DNA of 64,000 nt from Mesorhizobium sp. (GCA_004017535.1 SAJS01000004.1:1-64000), one strand, 5' to 3'; numbered from the stretch's first letter, positions 1 through 8,571 are shown. The notes: generated by a model from the letters alone, not told the origin. A program made the numbers and translations.

Positions 1-27
1 CCCAGCCTCCATTCGCTGGCGATAAAA

Positions 28-70
28 CCGGACAACTCCTGTGCTACCTAACCCGGACAACTCATGTGCT
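28..70. repeat. Pair of 18-bp imperfect direct repeats
   Basis: The 18-mer at 28-45 (ccggacaactcctgtgct) recurs at 53-70 with one mismatch, 25 bp apart. Short tandem repeats of this kind occur at the ends of IS21-like insertion sequences, so this may be the end of an element lying to the left of the window. No transposase is visible here, so the assignment is an inference. Confidence 0.4.
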
Positions 71-153
71 TACGACAGTCGGCATCATCCAAGCTTGACA
101 GGCTCACCCTCCCAACCTTATATCCGCGCGACCTTGGCGAACGCCTCGCGACG

Positions 154-175
154 CCCGTCCATCCAGGACGGTTTT
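154..175. terminator. Hairpin followed by T-run
   Basis: ccgtcc at 155-160 pairs with ggacgg at 166-171 and is followed by tttt. It could end a plus-strand transcript from the left of the window, just ahead of the tRNA gene. Confidence 0.35.
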
Positions 176-194
176 CCGGGCCATTTGCCACCCT

Positions 195-271
195 GGCGGG
201 GTAGCTCAGTTGGTTAGAGCACGGGAATCATAATCCTGGGGTCGGGGGTTCAAGTCCCTCTCCCGCTACCA
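195..271 (+). tRNA. tRNA-Met (anticodon CAT), integration target
   Basis: The full cloverleaf can be drawn: acceptor ggcgggg/tcccgct with two G-U pairs, D arm gctcagttggttagagc, anticodon stem cggga/tcctg with loop atCATaa, T arm ggggg-ttcaagt-ccctc, discriminator A and an encoded CCA. It resembles elongator tRNA-Met of rhizobia more than initiator tRNA; tRNA-Ile with a modified CAT anticodon is the alternative. The 3' half is overlapped on the minus strand by the end of the serine recombinase gene, and its last 14 bases recur at 61400-61413. It therefore appears to be the attachment site of the element to its right, with the tRNA kept intact. Confidence 0.93.
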
Positions 272-1856
272 CCATTCCCCCCACTCCTTTGACGCCGTGG
301 GGGAAGGCACGCTCGCCTAAGAGCGTTGTCAGCCGACCAGCGATTTCGACTTCAACCCTGCCGGCTCTCGACGGATCTCGAAACACCGTGACGGTTTCGA
401 CCAAGTCCCGCATTGCCTCAGCAGATTCGGAATCGCCAAAAGCAATGCCCTTGGCAAGCCCGGTCTGAAGTTTGTTCAGTTGTTCCTCGTAGCGAGCGAG
501 CACGGCAGGGTGCAGCGCGATCAGCCCGGTCGCAGCGGGTACCTGATCCAAATCTGCCAAAATGCACTTGCGCTCTTCATTCAGTGTTGTTGATTGCGGT
601 CCTAGTACAGCCGGGTCTCCGTGGCCTTTGGCAATCGCGTTGACCAGCCGCTCGATCTCCCGAGTTAGCTCTTCAAGCCGTCGCTCCAAACGGATGCGCC
701 TAGCATCGGTATCGGCTGCCAAACGCTTCCGTTCTTCGCGGTAGGTCTGGACGTACTGGGCAATCACTTCGGGATGGCGCAGCTCGGCGGTAAGCCCGTT
801 TAGAACTGCAGTTTCGACGGTATCCAAATAGAAGGTCTTCGGATCAGCGCACATTCCGCTCTCTGTCGCGGCCGAACAGCGGATGCGAATGCGCTTGGAC
901 TTGTCCATGCCTTTTGATGACATTCCCGAACCACAGGCACCACACCTCAAGAGCCCAGTCAGCATATGCCGTGGTCGGCGTTGATGGCTTGGATGGGTGA
1001 TTGCACGCGCCTTCTTGCGTGCCTGTGCTGCGTCGAACAGCTCGGACGAAACAATTGCGAGGTCCGGTACTGCGGCTACTCGCCATTCACCCTTGGGATT
1101 TGGACGCGAGACACGTTTGCCCGTATCAGGATCCTTGATCATTCTGACCCTGTTCCAGATCAGGCGCCCAGCATAAAGCTCATTGTGAAGCAGCCCCGTC
1201 CCTCTCTGCACATTTCCGTTGATAGTAGATGCATTCCAGGTTCGGCCACGGGGCGGTGGTATACGATCGCTATTGAGCTTGTGGGCTATGTCGCGCGGAG
1301 TCTGACCACCGACGTATTCCCTGAAGATACGTCGCACGATCTCTGCCTCGTCCTCAGCGATTAGCCGCTTTCCAGGGTCACCGAGCACGTAAGAGTAGCC
1401 ATAGGTTAATCCTCCGGCATGGAGTCCCTTGTTGACTCGGCCCGCCTGGCCCCGACGGACTTTGTGAGCGATATCCTCTCGGAAGAGTTGGCCCACAAGA
1501 CCGCGAAGTCCGACCAAGACCGTGTTCACTACGCCTTCGTGGACCGCACGAATTTCGATGCCGAGAAATGAAAGCCGTTTGTGAATGCCCGCAAGGTCTT
1601 CCATGTCGCGCGAGAGCCGATCAAGTGCCTCTACGACGAGCACGTCGAATTCGTGCTCACGCGCATTGTCCATGAGCTGAAGCAAGCCGTCACGGCCCAG
1701 GACGGAGCCACCGGAGCGTGCTCGGTCGTCAAAGATTGCGACAACGTTCAACCCCTCACGTTCAGCATATGCCCGGCATAGAGCGAGTTGATCGTCTATT
1801 GATCGCTCATTCTGGAGGTCGGTTGAGAAGCGTGCGTAGATCGCGGTCCGATTCAT
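228..1856 (-). CDS. Large serine recombinase (integrase of the island)
   Basis: This 542-residue protein has an N-terminal resolvase/invertase domain (about residues 3-140) with the nucleophile serine in ARFSTDLQ near residue 10. A Recombinase domain and a zinc-ribbon (RCGACGSG ... C) follow, then a coiled-coil rich in Arg, Glu and Leu, as in large serine integrases that need only short att sites. The ATG at 1856 is chosen because the resolvase fold begins there; the longer reading starts from a TTG. The last residues (VAGEGLEPPTPGL) are translated antisense through the tRNA-Met gene, and the stop overlaps the anticodon loop. Such tRNA-derived tails are common in integrases adjacent to their target. 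Its product probably catalyses integration and excision at 258-271/61400-61413. Confidence 0.9.
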   Translation of the reverse strand: MNRTAIYARFSTDLQNERSIDDQLALCRAYAEREGLNVVAIFDDRARSGGSVLGRDGLLQLMDNAREHEFDVLVVEALDRLSRDMEDLAGIHKRLSFLGIEIRAVHEGVVNTVLVGLRGLVGQLFREDIAHKVRRGQAGRVNKGLHAGGLTYGYSYVLGDPGKRLIAEDEAEIVRRIFREYVGGQTPRDIAHKLNSDRIPPPRGRTWNASTINGNVQRGTGLLHNELYAGRLIWNRVRMIKDPDTGKRVSRPNPKGEWRVAAVPDLAIVSSELFDAAQARKKARAITHPSHQRRPRHMLTGLLRCGACGSGMSSKGMDKSKRIRIRCSAATESGMCADPKTFYLDTVETAVLNGLTAELRHPEVIAQYVQTYREERKRLAADTDARRIRLERRLEELTREIERLVNAIAKGHGDPAVLGPQSTTLNEERKCILADLDQVPAATGLIALHPAVLARYEEQLNKLQTGLAKGIAFGDSESAEAMRDLVETVTVFRDPSRAGRVEVEIAGRLTTLLGERAFPHGVKGVGGMVVAGEGLEPPTPGL

Positions 1857-2028
1857 GGTGAGTTTTCTCGGCCTGTTCACTCGCATGATCTTCGCGGGCC
1901 GCTTGGCGGGCGAGAGCGCTGGCAAGGCGCAGAATCGCTCGGTCGGGCGCCTTACACAAGACCTGCTTGCGGGACTTCACCACCATTGCAGGAACGGCTT
2001 GCGATGGGGCAAAAATGGCGAGGGGCAT
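1807..2028 (-). CDS. Small hypothetical protein overlapping the recombinase start
   Basis: A 73-residue frame has a helical, charged centre (RLASALARQAAREDHA) and the ending DLRTLLNRPPE. It overlaps the first 50 bases of the recombinase gene in another frame, which would give translational coupling. The ATG at 2028 has a weak ggggt upstream. The amino-acid make-up looks like a real coding region, and small proteins of this kind sit before recombinases in other alphaproteobacteria as far as I recall. No function can be given. Because the overlap is long, it could also be a chance frame. Confidence 0.45.
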   Translation of the reverse strand: MPLAIFAPSQAVPAMVVKSRKQVLCKAPDRAILRLASALARQAAREDHASEQAEKTHHESDRDLRTLLNRPPE

Positions 2029-2296
2029 AGTACCCCGATCGACAACGGTTGGCAGGATGGCTGCCGGCCATCGACTATGCCGAGAAAACGTAGCTTCTCC
2101 ATGTCCCGCAAGATGTGCTCATGCGCGAGACAAGGTAAATTCGCCGCAATGGGCGCTCGCAGAAAGGGATAGCAACGCGTACGATTCGGACAAACTTCGC
2201 CCTGATCCGCTACTCCCGCTCAAACCTGTCGTAACGAAAAACCCTGGTCAGCATTGGATTCCGTTGGTTGAACAAGCACGGTGGAGCGAAGGACTT
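2029..2296. other. Intergenic stretch, nothing recognised
   Basis: I see no convincing coding frame, RNA or repeat here. It should contain the promoter of the recombinase unit on the minus strand. Confidence 0.4.
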
Positions 2297-2887
2297 CTAT
2301 CCTGAACTAATGCCAACGACAGGCGCCTCCCCCAAGCGCAGATTAGAGGCCCGCTTGTCCAGACCGATCAGATCGGTCGCTATCTCCTGATAAAGCCTAC
2401 AGTCCGCCTGGACGACGGTTCGCTCAGGCCGTTCAAGCGGCACGCTCCCGGCGATTTCCTTTAAGTCGGCAAGGACCGAAGCAATATGCGGCCACGGGAA
2501 ATCTGTTGGATCGTCGATGTCACGATCTGCGCCAGCGATGATTTCGAGCTTGGCAACAATGCCGAGAAGCGACCGCGCCTGTACGTGAGGGATTTTATCT
2601 TGAAGCTTCAAGGCGGCAGTCGAGGCCTCGACTTCCGCTTGGCAGGTGATTGAATAGCCGACCTTCTTATCCATCGCGTCCGGGGCCGCAGCGTCGAGAA
2701 CACGCCTCTCTAGACGTTGTTGAAGTCGGCACAGGACATGCGAGACATGCTGTGCTCGCAACCAGCCTTGGAGCAATGCGAGAGCCGGGTCCGCATCGTC
2801 GAAACGATCTACCGCGCGTGCCGTCTGCCTTTGCCCTCGCCCGTGCGTGACTGAAGGCAAAGACGTGCTATTGTCGGAATCAGCCAT
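2297..2887 (-). CDS. Hypothetical protein, 196 aa
   Basis: I do not recognise the family. The product is soluble and mostly helical, without signal peptide or membrane segment. It begins with a polar low-complexity stretch and has a single Cys-containing segment in the first half. The ATG at 2887 is supported by ggag eight bases upstream. It is transcribed divergently from the small HTH regulator at 3023, and the 135-bp gap holds the palindromic operator 2998-3022, so the regulator may control it as well. The position beside the recombinase suggests an element-borne accessory gene, but no function can be assigned. Confidence 0.6.
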   Translation of the reverse strand: MADSDNSTSLPSVTHGRGQRQTARAVDRFDDADPALALLQGWLRAQHVSHVLCRLQQRLERRVLDAAAPDAMDKKVGYSITCQAEVEASTAALKLQDKIPHVQARSLLGIVAKLEIIAGADRDIDDPTDFPWPHIASVLADLKEIAGSVPLERPERTVVQADCRLYQEIATDLIGLDKRASNLRLGEAPVVGISSG

Positions 2888-2997
2888 GATCCGAGCTCCT
2901 CAACAGCTTTGGCGTGGCCAGGCCGGATTGGTGTTGCATCACCCATCCGGCCGCCAAGTGAAACCGAGACTACACGCAGTGCATCACCTAAGCAACC

Positions 2998-3022
2998 AAA
3001 ATCACCATAAAATGGTGATTTT
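2998..3022. promoter_or_regulatory. Perfect palindromic operator abutting the regulator start codon
   Basis: The 11-bp arm aaaatcaccat (2998-3008) is perfectly repeated in inverse at 3012-3022 with a 3-bp spacer. The right arm ends one base before the ATG at 3023 and covers the only Shine-Dalgarno-like bases (ggtg). It has the geometry of a dimeric HTH operator and suggests tight autorepression of the regulator at 3023. Confidence 0.8.
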
Positions 3023-3253
3023 ATGAATCCGGTGCAGTGCCGCATGGCTCGGGCTGCATTAGGATGGGGTGTTTTAGACCTCTCAAAAGAAGCCAAAATA
3101 TCGACCCAGACAATTGTTCGCTTCGAAAGAGGCGAGGCGTTGAAGCAATCAACTGTGGATCTCATAAGAAGCACGTTCGAACGCGCGGGAATTGAATTCA
3201 TTCCAGAGAATGGCGGCGGACCTGGCGTTCGTCTGTCTCGCAATCAGAACTGA
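3023..3253 (+). CDS. XRE-family HTH transcriptional regulator
   Basis: This 76-residue protein is almost only a helix-turn-helix: MARAALGWGVLDLSKEAKIS, then TIVRFERGEA as recognition region, and a C-terminal AGIEFIPENGGGPGVRL typical of short XRE proteins in rhizobia. The start codon directly follows a perfect 25-bp palindrome, so the protein probably represses itself and perhaps the divergent gene at 2887. The gene end overlaps the end of the convergent alpA-like gene by 10 bp. It may act as the switch for excision or transfer of the element, an inference from position only. Confidence 0.82.
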   Translation: MNPVQCRMARAALGWGVLDLSKEAKISTQTIVRFERGEALKQSTVDLIRSTFERAGIEFIPENGGGPGVRLSRNQN

Positions 3254-3447
3254 CGTTCTTTTCGCCATGCACCAGGATCGGCGATCCATCGATTGACATC
3301 GGATTCCCGCCAGCCCGCCCCGTTTATGCTGATCTTGATCTGAGCCGGAAACGTGCCTTCGGCAATCTTGCGATAAAGGGTCGAGCGCGAGAGGCCGGTG
3401 CGGTCAAGGAGGGTTCTCAGGCGTATGATGCGATCCGGCTCGGACAT
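3244..3447 (-). CDS. AlpA-like DNA-binding regulator
   Basis: The 67-residue product contains IIRLRTLLDRTGLSRSTLYR followed by FPAQIKISINGAGWRESDVNRWI, the winged-helix pattern of the phage AlpA/excisionase family (MerR-like fold). The ATG at 3447 is chosen because the fold begins right there; a longer frame extends upstream without family similarity. AlpA proteins often activate integrase genes or act as excision factors in islands, so this is a candidate recombination directionality factor for the serine recombinase at 228-1856. It lies 127 bp downstream of traA on the same strand. Confidence 0.82.
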   Translation of the reverse strand: MSEPDRIIRLRTLLDRTGLSRSTLYRKIAEGTFPAQIKISINGAGWRESDVNRWIADPGAWRKERQF

Positions 3448-3574
3448 AGCTCGCCTGCTTCTCACTGGTTGTTGCAGGTATATGCTGGGACAACAGGGCG
3501 AACCAATGCTGGGCGCAACCAGGCTTTGTCGCCGAACCGCCTGTGGCGTGGAAACGGCGGCAAATCGGACCTGT

Positions 3575-6500
3575 TCATATCCCAATGCCACGGCCCCTAC
3601 CGACGCCATGGCTGAACGCGAGTTCCGCAGCGAGGCTGCGGCCGGAATCGGTATGAATGCCAAGATCGCGTTTGCGGTTTTCGAGGAGCGATTCCAGTTG
3701 CGGATCGCGCTCGAGGCTCTTGGCCATGTTGGACATGGCCGTGCGCGTTGACGTGTAACCCGACATGTCGCCAGCCTGGTATTGGTCCTGGCTTGACCGG
3801 TAGAGTTTCTGCCAGCGTTCCACAAAACGGTCGGCGCGTCGGATCGGATCGGCTTGCAGTCCGGTGCGGATTTCGGTTTCAAGCTGGAGAGCGAGCACGA
3901 TGCGGTTGACGCGACCGGCCGCCGCTTCACGAACCAACTCAGGATTCCTTACGTAAGCCGCCTCCGCATCGCGCCAGCCATGAGGCCGAACCCTCTCGAA
4001 AGCGTCTCGCGCATCTCGCAATTCGCGCATCTGCTCAGGAGTCCCCTGCCCGTCCGCATTTACGCTGCGCGTAGCAGCGTCAAGCGCGCGCGCGTGGCGC
4101 ACAAGAGCCTTAGTGCGAGCGCTGCGCAACGCGGCCTCCGGATCCGCCGGCGCATCCGCCTCCCGCTGCGCCCCCCTGGCGGAAGCTTCTCTTCCAGGTG
4201 CAGCACCGGCATCACCGTCTCGCGCTCGACCGTCTTCCCTTCCCGGCTGATGCCCACGGTCTTGGGCGGGCTCCGCTTCTCCAGGCGCGCGCAACCCGTC
4301 CATCAGCCCGCCGATCCTGTCGCGCAACTGCTCCGGTACGACCCGGCGCACGATCTCGACCACACGCTGTCGGAAGGTGATGCCGCGCCGCTCGGCATAG
4401 TGTTGCGCCGGATCCATCTGATCGTAATCCGACGCCATGTCCTTGGCGCGGTCGCGTGACAGCGTCCGGACGAGCCGGTCTCGTGTGGCAAAGTCATCGC
4501 TGCCGTAATGCAGGTCCATTCTGTCGCGATGTCGCGAAAGGGCGACGTAGCTGCCATGCGCGTCCATGCCAGGCGTCGCCAGCACATGAGTGCGGTCGAC
4601 TGTCATGCCCTGGGCCTTGTGAATGGTCGCGGCATAGCCGTGGTCGATCTGGGCATAGTCCTTCAGGTCGAAGCGCACCGACCTGCCCTCGTCGGTTCGA
4701 ACCGTCATGCTCTGTGTGCTGACCTCTTCGATCACGCCGAGCGTGCCGTTCTTGACGCCGAGCGACCGCTCGTTGCGCAGGAACATAACCCGGTCGCCGC
4801 GTGCAAAACTCCTTGCACCGCGCTCGACATCTACGTGAACTTCGTCGCCGAGATCTCCAGCGGCACGCATACGCTCACGCGCCGCCTTGTTGAGCGCGCG
4901 CACTTCGTCGTTTGTGTGGGTGAGAATGATCCGGCTTGCCTCTGGCTGCGCCTTCCTGTCGCGATCCCAGCGCTCCACAAGATCTTCGCGTGCGTCATCG
5001 CGCGTCGCAGCCTGGTGCACCATGCCTTGTGCTTCATAGGCGCCGATCGCAGTGCCGATCCTGCCGGTCGCCAGATCGCGCGTAGCGTCACGCTGCCAGT
5101 CCTCGCGCTGCCGGCGCACCTGGCCGATTTCGACGCCCCCGTGGCGTTCGTGGAGCGAACGGAACGCGGCACCCGCCTCGATCGCCTGCAGCTGCTGCGG
5201 ATCGCCGACCAGCACGACCTTTGCGCCAACGACAGCCGCATGGGAGAGCACGCGCTCCAACTGGCGCGTGCCGACCATGCCGGCCTCGTCGATCACCAGG
5301 ACATCGCGCGCGGTAAGCAGATCGCGGCCCTGCCCCCAACTATGTTCCATGCTGGCGATGGTCCGCGACGAGATGCCGGAACCGGTTTCGAGATTCTCGG
5401 CCGCAATGCCGGAGAGAGCCGCGCCTCGAACCTCATAGCCCGCTGCTGCCCACGAATGGCGCGCAACGCCCAGCATGGCGCTCTTACCCGTGCCAGCAAA
5501 GCCGACAACAACGCCAAGACCGCGGCCGTCGGTGACATGCGCGAGCGCTTCGGCCTGCTCGCTTGATAGAACAAGCCCGCGTTGAGCTGTGCGCGCCAGA
5601 GCAGCTTCGCGATGTCTGTCACTCACCGCATGACGCTCCTCGCCAGCCATGCGGTCTGCCGCGCGATGCAGACGCTGTTCGGTCTCGATCATCTTCCGGG
5701 TGGTGAAGCGGTCTTCGCCGCGTCCATCCTTGCCGAGCTCGATCAGATCAGGCGCGTTGCCGATCGCGCCCATCACTTGGTCGAACTGCCCGATGCCGTC
5801 GCTGTGCCGATGCGCGAACTTCGCGATGTCGCGGCGGGTGAAAGTCGATTGCTGATGCGTGATGGCATCCAGCGCCACGGATGGATCGGCTATGATGCGC
5901 GCGCCATTGTTGCGCGCGATCTCGCGATGCAGTTCGGCCCGATCTGCTTCAACGCCGGCAGGATTGAGGTCACTACCCTCAATTCGCTGAGCCGGCGCGC
6001 CAATCTGGATCTGCGGCTCCAACGCGATGCCCTGCGCTTCCAACTGCGATGATCGATGCGAGCGTCGATGTCGAGTTCGGCAAGCCGCTCGTTGGCAAGC
6101 TCCGCCCATCGCTCGCGCCAGCGCTCGACCACCTCCGTCTGGTTCCAATCTCGCACCTTCGCCCCAAAGCCGTTTTCATCCACTGACCGCATGGTGAGCA
6201 TGACATGGGCATGAGGTTTTGGACTGCCATCCTCTGCCCTGTCCCAATGCACATTGAGATCGGCGACCATGCCCTGGCTGACAAACTCGGCTTGAACAAA
6301 GTCGCGCGCCAGTTCGATGCCTTGCGCCTGGGTGAGTTCGCGCGGGAGGGCAAACTCCACTTCACGAGCCAACTGCGCGTCCTTGCGCACCTCGAACGCC
6401 TCAACGTCGTTCCACAGCCGTTCGCGGTCAGTCCAGGCCTCCGGCGCATTGTCCGGCAGCATCACCTCGGAATGGACGACGCCGCGCTTGGCGGAGAAGT

Positions 6501-6621
6501 CATGCGAGCGTTCGATGCGCTCGTCGCGCAACCGCGAAGCCGAGCGGTAGGCGGCCGAGGCAACAGCACTCGAGCCTGCCTTGCGGCCAATAACCTTGAC
6601 GTGAAGATGATAGATCGCCAT
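3575..6621 (-). pseudogene. traA: Conjugal relaxase-helicase TraA, frameshifted
   Basis: Two frames together make a full Ti-type TraA of about 1,015 residues. The first (6621 to about 6045) carries the MobA/MobL relaxase domain, with AIYHLHVKVIGRKAG at the start and the metal-binding PHAHVMLTMR. The second (from about 6046 to 3575) carries the RecD-like helicase with Walker A GFAGTGKS, the VIDEAGMV Walker B, and a C-terminal tail ending GVGRGRGIGI. The break lies at about 6041-6046: after DARIDHRS the expected LEAQGI continues one base out of frame, which fits a single-base deletion. Either transfer is disabled, or the relaxase domain alone still nicks, or this is a sequencing error. The gene is divergent from traC, with the oriT-like site between them. 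Confidence 0.85.
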
Positions 6622-6640
6622 CGCGACCAGATCATTTGCA

Positions 6641-6685
6641 CGTCAAAGCGCACGTCGGCACGACGTATAAGCGCGCCCTCCCTCG
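6641..6685. other. oriT-like nick region between traA and traC
   Basis: The minus strand reads agggcgcgcttatacgtcg, close to the nick region I recall for agrobacterial Ti oriT (agggcgcaattatacgtcg). A short inverted repeat (acgtcg 6652-6657, cgacgt 6661-6666) adjoins it. In Ti plasmids oriT likewise lies between divergent traA and traC. Position and sequence agree, so this is the likely transfer origin; the exact nick base cannot be stated. Confidence 0.72.
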
Positions 6686-6793
6686 GAAAATTCTCGGGAT
6701 GGATCAGCCCGTCCCGGGCTGTCTCGACAACACTGGAGCCTTTCGGCAGACGCTCCCCTATCATCGCCGCATCGACAATCGATGGAGACAGCC

Positions 6794-7120
6794 ATGCGCA
6801 AACCGCGAGACTTCGACGCCGAACTGAAGGCACTGGAAGACAAGGCGCGAGACCTCAAAACCCGAAAAGTGCAGCAGCTTGGCGAGCTGGTGATTGCCGC
6901 CGGCGCCGATCAACTCAGCTCCGACGAATTGGCCGGCGCGCTGGTCGCAATCGCCGAAACCAAAGACGCCGCAAAGCGCGAGGCATGGGCTAAGCGTGGG
7001 GTGACGTTTTTCGAGAGCGGCTCCCGGGGAGCTGTGCCGGCATGTCAGCGCAACCTGCGCAGCGCTTCAGCGCAACCAAGCAGCCCACCATCGTCGGCAA
7101 GCGGCACAGGCTCGCAATGA
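6794..7120 (+). CDS. traC: Conjugal transfer protein TraC
   Basis: This 108-residue protein starts MRKPRDFDAELKALEDKA and has a coiled-coil-like N-terminal half, followed by KREAWAKRGVTFFES. This is the TraC pattern of Ti-like plasmids and rhizobial islands, where TraC is an accessory relaxosome protein. The ATG at 6794 is preferred because ggag lies six bases upstream; an in-frame ATG at 6782 has no ribosome site. The C-terminal 30 residues are low-complexity (Ser, Pro, Ala). It is divergent from traA across the oriT-like site and one base upstream of traD. Confidence 0.75.
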   Translation: MRKPRDFDAELKALEDKARDLKTRKVQQLGELVIAAGADQLSSDELAGALVAIAETKDAAKREAWAKRGVTFFESGSRGAVPACQRNLRSASAQPSSPPSSASGTGSQ

Positions 7121-7121
7121 C

Positions 7122-7370
7122 ATGCGCAGTTGGCAAGTCGAGCGTCGCAAGCGCACCCGGCAACTGATCGAGCTCGGTGGTCTCGTCGCCAAGGCAAGCA
7201 TCGTCGAACTGACTAATCACGATCGCGCCGTGATCTACGGAGCGATGCTCTGGATCGCCGCAAAGCTGCAGGGCCATGACGGCGAGCATGCACGCGGCCT
7301 TTGGGCTGCAAAGGGAAGGCAGGCGTTTGACGCGGAATGGCATGAAGACCAAAAGAGTCAGCGAACATAG
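7122..7370 (+). CDS. traD: Conjugal transfer protein TraD
   Basis: The 82-residue product has the core ERRKRTRQLIELGGLVAKA, which marks the small TraD proteins of the traCDG operon in Ti-like systems (not the F-plasmid coupling protein). It starts one base after the traC stop, so the two are co-transcribed. The next expected gene, traG (coupling ATPase), is missing; gene debris follows instead. The transfer region is therefore incomplete. Confidence 0.78.
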   Translation: MRSWQVERRKRTRQLIELGGLVAKASIVELTNHDRAVIYGAMLWIAAKLQGHDGEHARGLWAAKGRQAFDAEWHEDQKSQRT

Positions 7371-7503
7371 CTGCGGTTGGCGACCGGCGGCGATGGCAAG
7401 GCGATCCAGTTGGTGAAACCGTCTAACAACTGCTTCGGTGTGAAACGGGTGTTGTAGACCGAAGCTATCTCTACCCGGGTAAGCGCCGTTGGTATTGCAA
7501 CGC
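7371..7503. other. Short spacer after traD
   Basis: Nothing is recognised here. It is the point where the conserved tra operon is broken off and the debris zone 7504-8199 begins. Confidence 0.4.
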
Positions 7504-7665
7504 TTAAACGGCACAACTCGGCCCAGCCGCCATGGCAAGACCAATAGCGTTCAGCAAGTCGTAACGTCGGACGGGCTTGGTCAAAAAGTCGGATGCCCCG
7601 CCTTTATTGCCGGTACGCACATTGCGACGTCCGCGTAGCCGCCTATGAAACCGATCAGGACAGTC
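7504..7665 (-). pseudogene. Response-regulator receiver fragment (FixJ/NarL type)
   Basis: The minus strand reads GGYADVAMCVPAIKAG in one frame and then ASDFLTKPVRRYDLLNAIGL in another, together the end of a receiver domain with the conserved Lys of the TKP motif. One base is missing near 7600. No phosphorylated Asp region or output domain is left. This is a remnant. Confidence 0.6.
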
Positions 7666-7699
7666 GTGCAGTTCGCTACTCATCCCTCCACACAACTCG

Positions 7700-7893
7700 C
7701 TTCCCCATCTTATCTCGACCAGCCGCCGATAGCGGATCGTGTGCGCCTGCTCCCCCATCTGATGGAAAAGCAGCGCGCTCATCCACTCCCGGCTATTGCA
7801 GTTTTGGCAGCGGACCTTCTCCCTCACCTCGTCAATCGTGACGTTGCCGATCACCTCCCGCAATTCAAGGAGCGTGACCCGGAGGTCGCGGCC
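7700..7893 (-). pseudogene. Zinc-ribbon protein fragment
   Basis: A minus-strand frame reads DLRVTLLELREVIGNVTIDE then KVRCQNCNSRE, a single CxxC knuckle like those in small rhizobial zinc-ribbon proteins of unknown function. It joins the HlyD remnant on the opposite strand at its start and the receiver remnant at its end, so it looks like a gene piece without its own start and stop. It could be a short intact gene with a non-ATG start. Confidence 0.4.
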
Positions 7894-8049
7894 GACCTGC
7901 TTTCGACCGATGCGGTCCAAATCAAAACGGGCGCCTCGGTTCGGATCGACGGTTGGGGCGGGCCCGCGCTTCAGGGCAAGCTGGCGCGGGTCGACCCGGC
8001 CCGGGTTTCTCAAGGTCTCGGCGCTTGGGATCGAAGAGCAGCGCGGCGG
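7882..8049 (+). pseudogene. HlyD-family periplasmic adaptor fragment
   Basis: The plus strand reads EVAADLLSTDAV, GASVRIDGWGG, ALQGKLARVDPA, and then, after one extra base near 8000-8002, GFLKVSALGIEEQR. These are consecutive conserved pieces of the HlyD/efflux-pump membrane-fusion family. The N-terminal hairpin and the end of the protein are gone. Confidence 0.68.
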
Positions 8050-8199
8050 GCACGACCTATCCGCACTGACTCAGGATGGGCCCCGACAGAGAGTTCATGT
8101 ACGTCGCCAAGATCAAGGACGGATCACGCGACCAAGGATGCGAGCGGGCTCGGTAATTCGTCGGGCTGCGCTCTCACCGAACACCATCCTCCCCGCTGA
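8050..8199. other. Rest of debris zone, nothing recognised
   Basis: The frames here do not continue the HlyD homology. The stretch also has to hold the 3' end of the minus-strand membrane operon transcript. Confidence 0.35.
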
Positions 8200-8571
8200 C
8201 TATCTGCCTTGCAGGAAATCCATGAACGGCGGGAAGGTCAGGAGCACACCGACAAGCAGCAGGGCGAAAGCGCCGATATTGACCCTGGCCATGGCCACAG
8301 TCTTGTTCTCCCAGCGCCGGGCGAGGATGAACCACGCCGCAAGCCAGATAATGATGGCCACGGTCGTAACGCCCGAGAGAGCACCCGACGGCTTGTAGAA
8401 GTTCAGCAAGCCGCTGATCGCTTTCGAGGCGTCGCCGGCGAGAGCCAAGATGCCGATGGCAGCGCAACCAATGCCTGCTGCGAGAATGGCCGCCGCGCCA
8501 GGACCGTTGGGTATGGTTTCGGAGATCGCCTCAACGGGTTGGCCGACCACCGGCTTGTGCGAGATCGTCAT
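8200..8571 (-). CDS. Small integral membrane protein, 123 aa
   Basis: Three hydrophobic segments are visible: around residues 24-45 (AAAILAAGIGCAAIGILALA), 67-83 and 96-115. The family is not recognised. The start codon overlaps the stop of the upstream gene (ATGA), so the two are translationally coupled and their products probably act together in the cytoplasmic membrane. No charged motif suggests a transport or enzyme function. Confidence 0.72.
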   Translation of the reverse strand: MTISHKPVVGQPVEAISETIPNGPGAAAILAAGIGCAAIGILALAGDASKAISGLLNFYKPSGALSGVTTVAIIIWLAAWFILARRWENKTVAMARVNIGAFALLLVGVLLTFPPFMDFLQGR

